A stretch of DNA of 64,000 nucleotides, taken from Cydia pomonella (taxonomy: Eukaryota; Arthropoda; Insecta; Lepidoptera; Tortricidae). Below the pieces are notes generated by a model that searched no databases, was not told the origin of the DNA, and saw only the letters and a list, made by a program, of their open reading frames with translations. The translations under genes were made by a program, and so were the position numbers. Below are positions 11,440 to 23,400 of this stretch, in pieces; position 1 is the first letter of the stretch; each line of letters begins with the position of its first letter. The stretch is taken from positions 14,068,019 to 14,132,018 of the forward strand of contig NC_084705.1 of NCBI RefSeq assembly GCF_033807575.1, written 5' to 3'.

Positions 11440-14400
11440 TTAACATGGAATGTATTCAAAGGTCAGATTATTTTCGTGGAGGTTCTTAATTAGACTAGTA
11501 TTATGAAATGCTGCCCCAGTTGTCAGAACGCCGCCGCTGAAACCAAAAAAAAAATGATTTTTGTCTCACAAAATATCTAATCAAAATTAATAAATGAAGG
11601 TTACCTATCTCAACATCGAAATATGTTTGCCCGATGTATCTTTTCGATATTTTTTTTTATTTTCATTGGATAGAACACGTTGTTTCTGAAAACGGTTGAT
11701 TTTCTAATAGGGCTACCAATGTAACCTAACCTAATCTAACCCAATGACTTCCAAGTTTGGAAAATATAATGTATTCAAAAAAACAACGCGTTCGGTAAAA
11801 TAAAAATTCGGCAAATTAAACATATTTCAAAGTTAAGATACGAGTATGTTAACCTTTTCACAGGGCGCCACTGGTGAATGAGAAAGTAGAGATCAAAAGG
11901 AATTATCTATTTTTGAAATTAAAATACTTACATCCCAGGTATTTTATCTTGTTCCGTGAGACATGCGATTGCACAGTATATCACAGCAGTGACAGTTGCC
12001 CCATATGCAGGATTTACACCTTTCACCTGAAATAAAATATCACAAACAGGTGTTAACTGAAAGTCAATTTGAGTATAATCAATTAATCACTTGATATAAA
12101 TTAATCACTTTATATTTAGAATACAACCTTATTTGCTTAAATAAAAGCAGCAAAATCAGCTCATACCTTAACGACTGCTTTCTTGTTCGGCTTTTCCGAC
12201 ACATCCGTATTCTTATCCCACCCCTCGCCATACAACTCGAATGTGAACTTTGTGTTGTTCATGACGTTTTCCGTCGGGCCCTCGGAGGTCACCATGCCGC
12301 CCGAGAAAAGCTTAGGATATTTCAGCAGTAGCTTCATAGTAGGAGCCGTTTTAGATAAGAGGGTGATGAGAACTCCCCCGAAGCCAGTTTGTATGGCCGT
12401 GCATAATGACCCTATCTTTATGTAAGTTTTAAACTGAATGGCCCGTTGGTTTTCGTGGTCGTGGAAGAAACGCTGTGTGCGGTATACTACGGATTCGTCG
12501 ACGCCAGGAAATGGAACGCACCATTGGTCCTCATCTAGCTTATGGAATGTTGACCTGAAAAGTAAGATTTTCATTGCGGAGAAATAAAGCTTTAAAAGTC
12601 TAGAACTGCTGCTTGAAAAGATAACCGAGTCGGTTTCTTAAGCTAACTGGTATTTTACTACTTACTTTGCGCGCAGTTTAGGCTCAAAAACCGGTAAATC
12701 GTCTGAATAGAGCATTTTTCTAAGCGGCACAAGTTCTTTTGAGCGGCCAGCGCTGAAAATAGATATTTATGTGTGGATTATTGTTTAGATTAAAAGATAT
12801 GGCACTCCGCGCAAAACTTGCGACGGAAGATATATTTAGCCACCGCGAGAGTTTTAATGTTTTACTCCAATAACTCCGAAAATATACTTCTTTTTACCCG
12901 ACTGAGCCAGAAGGAGGGTAATATTTTTCAAGCGTATGTATGTATGTTTGTCCATTTCTTTGGCACGCCCTACTAGTGTAGGAAATAAAGGTAGCGTACC
13001 CCGCAGTAATTCCTCTGCCAGAAAAAACTATACAGCCCGAATGGCTGGGCGGTTTTTAGGGTTTTGATATATGAGGTGTCGTTGTATTCTTCAGAATTTT
13101 GTTAGTGATATTGACATGGCTATATACATTTAGAAAATGACACCCACGTAAAAAAATTATGAGGGAGGGTTTTATTATTACCGTAGCAATATCGGTATCA
13201 AATGTAAGCTAATGAAAAGACCATTTCCAAAGTATGTAGCAGTCAGGATTTTTCTTTTTATGATTAAACATTTTATAAATATTTTCTAAAAGTTTGGTAA
13301 ATTTTAAACTTACATTAGGTTCGCCAAACTCACGTTTAACGGCGAAATGAGGCACTCATTTTCAACGTTAGTACCTTAATCTAAATTATATGATTAAGTT
13401 ATATTACTAAGGTACCTTTTTTCAAATTTTTGCTCATATCTCCGGATATCTTTACGAATAGCATTACAATTACTTCGAATAAAAGTTTTATCATAATATT
13501 CCCTACAAATTGGTTATGTTTATTTTTTTTACAGGTTGTTTAAGTTAACAATGAGACAAAAAATAGGCGATTTAAGAAAACGTCGTTTTTTCGTAACTGT
13601 TCAACATAATTCAAATTTTTAGTTTAGAATATGTAAGCTCAGTCACCTGCTGATCAAATATAAAAAACTGACCAAGAGCATGGCAGGCCATGCTCAGTGT
13701 AGGGTTTCGTAGTTACCCGTCCGTTAAGGTAGACTTTTTGCCAAAACTTAAAAAAAAATGAAAAAAATCGTGAAAGTATAACATGTAAAGACTTTCAAGG
13801 ACAACTATAGCGAACCTGATAGGCCTAGTCGTTTCTGAATTTGTTAACTTAAAACACCCTGTAGCTCGTTAAGTATTGATCGTAGAGTAGAAATAAACAT
13901 AACCAAAGTTGTAGGGAAATTTATGGTAAAACTTTTGTCCGAAATAAGTATAATACTATTTGTACAGACATTCAAGATATCCTGATCTTAATAATTTTCT
14001 TGAATTAATAGACGCGGACTGCGATTACACGACCCGGTCAGCATCATTTCAAGTTATAGGATACAGTTGCGTAAGACCGTCGTGTATGATCGTGCGAATA
14101 CTGCTTAATAAAAACAAAAACTTTTATATTTTTTTAAGGATCTCATGCGTGCAAATACAGTTTATATTGCACAATTATAATGAATGAGCGAATATTCAAT
14201 GGTACTGAATGGCAGAATAGTTGTGCCTTTAACTTTTAAAAAATAATTAAAGAGGGAAATTGTTTTGACGTTTTTGATGTGACGGTTCGATTTGAGTGCT
14301 GGTTGATGCTTTACATCATTTCACAGAAATTCGTGGATTCGTCTTCTTTGTCGGCTCCACTTCGCGTCGTCCGACAAAATCAAACCTCATCCACGAATTG

Positions 14401-17400
14401 CCCTTTCCCGGCCTCTGCAATAATGTACTACCTTATGATCGCAGACTCCCAGGTTCCAAAGTGAATGATACCGCTTTTGGCAGCTTCGTTTTGAAATTCC
14501 GGTGTCACTTCAACACTGACGTAGGATTCTACCGAGTTCAAAGTACCTAAGAAGAAGGGTAGGTATTCAATTACATAATTCTAATTCTATACCTAGATAG
14601 ACTCTGTGCGGAAAGAGAAGAGTCTTGGAATGTATGTTAAACCCTATACATTCCACTCCACGACAATTCTCTTTCTATACAGACTACTAATATGACGTGA
14701 CTACCTACATGACGTGATGATGTGACGACCGGTCTGGCCTAGTGGGTAGTGACGCTGCCTATGAAGCCGATGGTCTCGGGTTCAAATCCCGGTAAGGGCA
14801 TTTATTTGTGCGCTGAACACAGATATTTGTTGTTTGTTTGTGTGATTTATTTATTGATTTATATACCTACATGGCTTCAATGCTTCATAAATTAATATTA
14901 TAAATATAATTGTGTTAAGCCCAAATACACTTTGATATACAGATACTGCTATTATACATTCAAATAACATATAGGTAATAGATTTTGATTAGCCCAGAGT
15001 GTTATTTAAACTTCGTCATAATTTCATAGAAGTTTGACGTTTTTTATAAGGGTGTCCTTCTGAATGCCTAACAACGTTTGGCCTAAAATCACTTGGCCTA
15101 ACTGCTATGGACTAATGATCACTTGGCATAACAGTTACTTGGCGCAATGATAATTTTGCATAATGTATTGTTTTACCTAAATGTTATGTTTTCTAAGCAT
15201 TTTTCTCCTAATGGTGAGTATCCCTAATGGTTTGTTGCATATTACATGAAATCCCTATTATAGTGTGAACTATAATGTGATGCCCGAACTGTTTTGGCCT
15301 AATGGGTACTGCTCTAATTATCAGTTGTCATCATATTATTTTCTATATATGCAGTAATGAACTGGGTTCTAGAATAGTTGGTGTTGGTCTGGTGAAAACT
15401 GTGACCTCTACAGAAACCAACTATATTTAGATAAGTTGGTTTGTATGTGTATGGTTTGTTATTGGGTTTTGGTGAAAGATGGATTTAAATTAAACAAATT
15501 GTCATAATCAACATTATAATATTGGGAGTGTTGGGATTGGGACGGTGAAAATTTAACGGTAGGTTAGGTTCGTTAGGTATCTTCAAACGGCCGAAGGCCA
15601 AACGGCACAGAATAGGAGCCCCGCGCAAGCGGGGCTCCGTCGATATCGCTAACTGTACGCAATTTGGGTGATTAGTGATTACTACCAAAACGTATTATAA
15701 TTAGGCCATAATAAGGTATGGGCTGTGTGCAATTAGGTATAAAGATGGTTAGGACATATGATTTTTAGGATTTTTAATGATTAGACGCAATGATTGTTAT
15801 GCTATGTAACATTAGGGTATGTTACGATTGTGGTAAGTGTCATTAGGGAAAAACAAGTTAGACCAAAACGAAATCGGCCATTGTGGAATAGGGCAACCAC
15901 AATTCGGCCATACGAGTGTTAGGGCAAGTAATGGTTATGCCAAATAATGTTAGGCAATGATAATTTAGGCCAAAAAACTTTAGGCATTCCGATATAGATC
16001 CTTTATATAATACTTGCACAGTCTGGGCAATCTAAATCGCTGCCAACTTAACTTGGTCTAACTCTATCCATTTTGTATTTTTAAAATCGTTACAAGAAAA
16101 CTAACATTCATCAAGTTTCGTGGTTTGGTGCTAGGTACACAAGGTGTGTAATCTAAACACTAATTATATATTTTTATTAAAGCACTTTGTATTAATACTA
16201 TACTATTTATACTGTTTTCATTAGTATATAACTCTAACAAAATTTTGGTGGTAAGTACTGGGGAAAAAAATCCTACCTACCAGTGCTAATTACTAGGAAT
16301 TACTTTTTCCCCAGCAGTAGCACCAAAATGTGGTTAGCGTTCAATAATAATAATATAAATATACTTATATAACAGTATAAATATATTTAGAGTGCTTTAA
16401 TCAATAATTAATTAAAGGTTGAATAATTATGAGTTAATTAGCTATTCGTTTAATTATAAGTCGATTACTGTTTCAGTAAACTGCCTTACAAGTGATCAAA
16501 GATAGTCTGTCTTTGACTGATTTGTATGTTCGTTCGTATAATTGTGACGTAATTTATTGTAACTGACCTTATTGTCCGTGGTTCTCACGCCATTATCAAC
16601 GATGCTCCTATGTACATAAATACAACGCTGATACGAAGTGCGGCGTAAGCGCCCTCGACAAAAGATCCAGGTTTCGTAGATAACGGCTCCCTTGTAATAT
16701 ACTATTTCTACTCTTTAATTAGTATTGAACTGTAACAACATTTTGGTGGTGCTACTGGAAAAAAAAATCTCACCTTTTACCAGTGGTAACTAATAGAAAT
16801 AAAGTCCCAGTAGGTAGCTACCACAAAATCGAATTGGTGGTAACTAGTGGGATTTTTTTCCCAGTAATTACCAGTAGTCAAAGGTGGTAAAAAAAATCCC
16901 AGTAGTTACCACTGGTAAAAAGTGGGGGAAAAATCCCGGTAGGAAAAACCCAAAATTTCAGTAATAAATAAATAAAATACAAATAAATATTTGGGGACAC
17001 TTACACGAATCGACGTAGCTGCAAACTTAGCAAAGCTTGTACCATGGGTTTTAGTAGGCGACAAGGCGACGATAGACATACGTATATAGATAAAATATAT
17101 ACTTATATAAATAGAAAACTGACTCAGGAACAAATATCTGTGTTTATCGCATAAATGCCCTTACCGGGATTCGAACCCAGGACCATCGGCTTCATAGGCA
17201 GCAGTGTTGGCCGAACGTTAATTAGAATTGAAAATATAGAAAATTAACCATTACAAATTGAACCGTAAACTGTAACCGTGCGTTACGGTTTACGGTTCAA
17301 TTTGTAATGGTTACTTTTTAATATTTTCAATTCTAATTAACGTTCGGCCAACACTGATAGGCAGGGTCCCTACCCACTAGGCCAGACCGGTCGTCAAGAC

Positions 17401-20400
17401 CTAAGAGACTTCAACTTGTAACTACATATTACTAGCTTAGAGATTTTATAATCTCTTTAACCATTAATTTTTCGCTAAATATACCTACATAGGGGTCAAA
17501 TAGATTGTTCTTAAAGTCCTCTATTGTTACTAGTTAGCATTCGTTTAATCCGTACTGAATTCAACACCGTGTATATTTTCTACAGTATAGTTTCTAAGTT
17601 CATAGATACAAGAGTTCGGAAGAGAAGCTGACGCCTATTTTTGGTCTAAGACATCTTTCCTTAATCTCAGTGTAAAATAGGTTAGGGATTGGCTCACCTT
17701 CGAAGTTCTGCTGTAAGTAAACCAGCCCCATGTCGTTGGGAATGCTGTCGAAGCCGCACGCGCTAACGATGTACACACCTGCCTCTTTCGCCGCATCGTT
17801 GTATTTGAGTTGCACATTTTCAATGTACTGCAGATAAAAGTAATACAACCTCCTTTACAAGAGGATAAAGTTGTTGTTTAACCTTTCGTGTTAATTCTGA
17901 TATCTACCCGAGTAAACGCAAGATTCCAACATTGTTGCAGGAAGGAAATGTCAAAATCATTCTTGATGCCTACATTGTTACTGCAGTACTGCAACAGTAA
18001 CTCTGTTGCAATCTGATGTTGGAATGGGCTGGTTGCTTATACTGCCTATGGTCATATTTTGAATGTGATCGAATTGACATGTTTTATATTTATATTTGAT
18101 TCTCGTACTGTCGTTTACGAAAGATGTACCTAAATGTTCTCTAAATAAATGCATAATAACAAGTTATTATTTTATATTAACACAACTTTCCACCATCATC
18201 TAAATCCGAATGTTACCTACCTTAAAAATCATGATATTGGCTTCCAAGATGGCGGCCACAACTAACACCACAAATCTATATAACCCTTCAAGTGGCGTTC
18301 TTCTATCCGTGAGTGGTCTGTTCCAAAAGAAGTAAAACGGCGGCCCCCCACTCATGGGTCAATGTGGAAACCATTAAACTGTCTGCCACCAGTGGTTAGT
18401 GAGGTGTTGCCGATTTAGAGAAATTGAACGCTAAAAGTATACTTACGCTCTTCTGGCGCCCAAAAGTAGGTAGCGAATTAGACAAGGATAACATACAGTA
18501 GGAAAAACAATACATTTGGTATAAAATTTGTTGGTGAGGATCGTTAATTCAGGAGTGATCAGCTAGTTCGAATTCAGTCTTGATTTTTAAAGGTTGAATT
18601 GTAAAAATAATTATATGGAAGGTTTTTTTTTTCATGATTTAATCTTAGAAGTCAAAGTTTTACTTTGATAATTGAATTATCTCCAATCATCAACTTGGTT
18701 TATGGTGGTAGTTATTTTAACAAGGAAACAGGAAACTTTTACTCTTCCTGCGTGTGATTAAGTCTCGCCAAATGCATAAGCATTACAATAATATAAGTAT
18801 TCCATTCAAATAGCCTATTTAGCGCTGATTTTAACGATATATGATTTGATATATAATTTCATACATCACGTCATCGCAATCATCTTTATCCGCGCTGACC
18901 AACCATCGTGGCTAGGCCACTTGACTAGTTTTGCACAAATCCGCTGCGCCACTTGACTTCTTTTCGCGTTTTCGCTGCCGCCACTTTAAGGGATAATAAG
19001 CGTAATTCTAGATATGTGGTTAACACACACTATTACTTGACAATTGTAAACCGTTATATAATAGTTTTTATACCTACCTACACACCCTACCTACCTACAT
19101 ACGTAGGTGTAGGTAGCAGTAGCGGCGCGTGAAAATTCTGGCTTGGCAACTCGGAACAAAAAAAAAACCTAATTTATCATTATGTACTTTTTTCATGATA
19201 AAAGTGAAGCGTGCGCTAGGTGTATCCTTGGGCGCAACCTTTTACAGTTAGTGAATAAACAACCACCTTTGCCATACTAGTATACACCAAAAAATACAAA
19301 ATTTCACGGGCTTAGTAACTTTATATATAAATTTGTGCACAAAACTAAATAAAATCACATAAAAACATTTAAAACTCTAATAATAACAACAAGCCCAACT
19401 ACATACCCAATTCACGAGCTAGTGGAGCCCAAATACAGTCACTCAGAGAGGCTATGGTCGAACGCATGAACGTGTCACTGAAGGCAGTGTCCGATTGGGG
19501 TGAAGCCAATTTGGTCTCGTTCAATGCTAGTAAGACCCAGGCGTGTCTTATCTCCGCTAAACGGAGTCCATTCCATCTGACTCCTACTTTCCGAAATGTA
19601 TCCCTTCCGATAACCGACCATCTTGAGCTTCTCGGAATCTCGCTGACTTCGAAACTCAACTTCGGCCCGCACATCGAGTCGAAAGCACAGTTAGCAGCAA
19701 AAAAGCTGGGCATCCTCAACAAGGTGAGGCAGTATTTTACACCTAGGCAGCTGCTCGACCTTTACCATGCACAAGTCCGGTCGTGTGTGGAATACTGTTC
19801 ACATCTGTGGGATGGTTCAGCCAAATACCAGCTTGAAGCGCTCGAGTCAGTCGAGAGGAGGGCCAAGAGAATTATTAATGACGACGATCTGACGAATGCT
19901 CGACTCCAAAGTCTGGAGCATCGTCGCAAGGTTGCCAGCCTAACGATCTTTTATAGGATACATTTCGGAGAGTGTGCTGAGGAATTGCACAACCTTATTC
20001 CTCCGTCCCCATTTCACCATCGGACTACCAGACAATCGGCACTTCGGCATCGCTTCATGGTAGGTATTCCACAAATACGCACGAAGCGTTTCGCTTCAAC
20101 ATTCCTTATGCGAACTGCCAAGGAGTGGAATGCCCTGCCCGAGTCTGTGTTTCCGTATGAGTACAATCTGAATATTTTCAAGGCTAGAGTAAATAGGTAT
20201 CTCATAGGTAAGCGTGCTCCACCGTAGACCGCATCATCACTTACCATCAGGTGTAATCGTGGTCAAACGCCTGCCTATCCTCCATAAAAAAAAAAAAAAC
20301 AAGCCTTGGTATCAACCGCGACGGGAGTGTTATCATAACATAATTCCATTTTCACCCACGAATTCTAAAACCTATTACTACAAACCTACAAACAGTACTT

Positions 20401-23400
20401 TCTTTGAAGAAACGTTCGTTATCAAATAATTAAACTTGAGATGAGACTACATAAGATACTTGGATTTTGTATTAAAATGTATCTTTTTTTAAAAGGTTTT
20501 TACAAAAATTGCTATTAATGATAGTAAAATACAATAAAATTTTACCCATTTATTCAATTCAATATTTTTGTATGGCAATATTAAGCATACGCGCGGCAAA
20601 CGCACCCGATTCAAAATTGTGAAACATTATACTCCAATATAAATCTTACCTGTTTGTATTTAAGGTTTAAATTCCAATGAAGCAGCATGGTAATATAACT
20701 GAAGTTATCGCGGCCGTGTACAGAGGGCCTACCACGTACCACGAAGTTCGCAAATAGCGAGCATCTTTCTCTGTCACCCTAATTACGCTATTGGAGTAAA
20801 AGAGAAAGTTTCCCGCAATTTGCGTACTGCGGTGTTCGCGGTAGGCCCCTCAGTACTCGCGGACTTTATGAATATATGCGTGCATTTTTCCAATATAAAC
20901 CTTATACTCTTACGTTTAAGGTTTTTATTCAAATGAATAACTCGATACAAGACCGAGTGCTTTGAAGCTCATTCGCGCGCACTCTCTATAGCAAAATTTA
21001 TGAGCGTGTGCGTGAGTTTTCGTATCTGTGTAGTGGCGCATGAATGAATAGTCAAGCTGAGCTTCTCTTCGCGCGCTCGCTATGATTAGTTGAAATGTAA
21101 TCAATAGTGAAGCTTTAGTAAATCGTGTTAACAATTCCAAGGTAATGTATTACGTAGTGTTTTCGTTATGGATATAATATTTTTAATTTTACTGATGATT
21201 TATAAGTTTGGTTTATGTAGCAATAAATTTTAGGCAAGCCGGTGGGAATCGAGTTGTATGGAGCCGCCGCCCCTGGTAGGTAACCTACGGTTTTTTGTGC
21301 ACAAACTGCCAGCAACACAAACATTGGTGGGCATTATGTCTTTGAATAACGGTTTACGATTGTCAAGTTCAGAGTTTAACAGAGTGCCTGCAGTACTTAC
21401 CTAGGTATCCATTTCATGCCAACACTGGTTTTTACAAGGAAAGACCGTAGTTACGTATGTATCGCGACTATTTACTTTATTTGTACCTGAGGTTCCCCGC
21501 TGACATCCACACAATGTGTCTTCGCCTCCACCGCCGCTTTTACCACTGGCTCACCGTACATTAGGTAAGGCCCACAGCAGTTGATCAGCACTTTTGCTTG
21601 CTCGCACATATCTTGCAGTGACCTTTCGTTGGTCACCTCTGCTATTATTATTCTGATGCTGGTCATATCCTCTCCTGTTTGAAAGGTTTATAAACGTATA
21701 CAAATTAGATTGTAAGAAAATACAATTACGGCATTTAACAAGGTTTACTGCACGTTTGGTACCCCATGAGCACGGAAATATAAAAAACCTCAAGATGTAC
21801 GTTAAGGCGATTAAATTCTAATAAACAGGCTCTATCAAGGCTCAATATCAACATGACAGGTTAGGCTATTGGTCACCTACTTCTAGCGCAGATAATTCAA
21901 CCTACTCAATTGGAATAACACCGCTCAAATCGGCCTATTAGGTGAGAGTCAGAATGGCGGGTGTACCTAAATAAATAAAAACAACTGCAGCCGCCGCAGC
22001 AGCAGCAGCCGGCAGAAGTGAAAACTTGAATATTAACGTTGTGCATTTTTGATATTTTGGAATGGTTAGGGAATAATTTTGCACGAATTGCTTTAATTAT
22101 CAGTAAAAAAGTATTATCATTTATGTGGTAAAATACAATATTCATTTATTGCGCTATCGTACACAAACATAACAATTTATATTACATTAATAATTTAACA
22201 CTTCTGAACTATTACAATTATTTAACATTAAAAAGATTATACCTCAGAAAAATCAACATCCATCCATATCCATAATTTCAACAACTAGTCACGTGTCCGT
22301 CTTACGAGTTTTCAATTTGTCGAATCTGTCGGTCTCGTGACCTGTCGCGATTAAAAAAAAAAATCCTACTCTACTGTTATCTGTGATTTATACATTCATT
22401 AACACGAATATAAGAATATACATAAAAGGTTTAAAGAAAAGTCTATATTGTCTATTCCTCATAACAGCACTTGTGTGTGTGTAGGTACTATTACTGTCTT
22501 TATTACGCTATGGTAGGGTCTATGGCACTTAAGACTAAGACCATTGTGAGTTCGCTGTGTTATTTATATTCAACGAAGTAATTTATGTACATATGTATGT
22601 TTGTGTATGTATGTATGTATGCTGTATATGTAAGTAGTTTGTATATATAAATATTGTTATATTGTTGTAGATTTAGTATTTATAAGTTTTTTCTTTAGAG
22701 CCATGTAGTTTCCAATTTAGTTTTTTGCACCTCCTAAATAGTTCAATTAATATTATCACTTCTCCGCTACCTAAACATTGTCTGGTAGAGATCGCTCTCT
22801 AGCGATAAGACCGCCTGTTGTCATCTATGTCTTCATGTATTATGTATGTCTCTCTGTATATACTATTTTGAGGTTGTGCAATAAAGAGGATTTGTATTGT
22901 ATTGTATTGTAATTTATATTTTGTATCTCCATTTTGGATTTCACGAGCCTGTAAATCCCGGTCTTGCTGTAGTCCGTTCACAGGTGCAACACTGCATGGG
23001 TATGCAGTGTTGCCAGATCGTACCTTTTACGAACATACCTACTTTTTGAACAGCGTGGGTACTAAAAACGAACCCTGCCCAAAATCGTACTAAAATTGTA
23101 CTTAATGGCCAAACCACCTACGGCTTAATAATAATTTTCATATGAGTGCTTTAAAAATATGGCAAAATGGCGTAGAAATATAGAGACAGACCAAAACAGT
23201 TGGTTTTTTGCTCTGTCATTATATTATTAACTATTTTGCGTATTAATGTAGTTTTCGTGGATTATCAGTTGAAATAAAACACCCGTTTCTTAAAGACGCT
23301 GCTAATATTGATTTTAAAACAAAAATTGAAATTGTACTTTTTTAGTAAAATCGTAATCGTAAAACCGTCGCCATGTAAGAAGAAATAAGATGATAAACGT

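Larger units (their letters stand above)
15005..16080. mobile_element. TAGAGTTAGAC-family MITE split by an insertion
   Basis: The left half near 15010-15055 (ATTTAAACTTCG, TCATAGAAGTTTGACG) and the right half at 16005-16075 (CTTGCACAGTCTGG, CGCTGCCAACTTAACTTGG) match the intact copy at 9056-9195. The halves are separated by about 950 bp of unrelated repetitive sequence. Confidence 0.55.
19117..21275. mobile_element. hAT-like element carrying a nested LINE
   Basis: Left end CAGTAGCGGCGCGTG and right end complement CAGGGGCGGCGGCTC resemble the ends of the MITE at 3954-4097, and the right side shares CAAGCCGGTGGGAATCGAGT with it. Flanks are GTAGGTAG (19109-19116) and GTAGGTAA (21276-21283), an 8-bp duplication with one mismatch. 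Inside lie a truncated LINE and a TA-flanked MITE. No hAT transposase ORF is seen. Confidence 0.55.

Noticed and set aside
14279..14550. Plus-strand frames around 14.3-14.5 kb
   Set aside because: The coding signal is on the minus strand (oxidoreductase exon 4); the plus frames are shadows.
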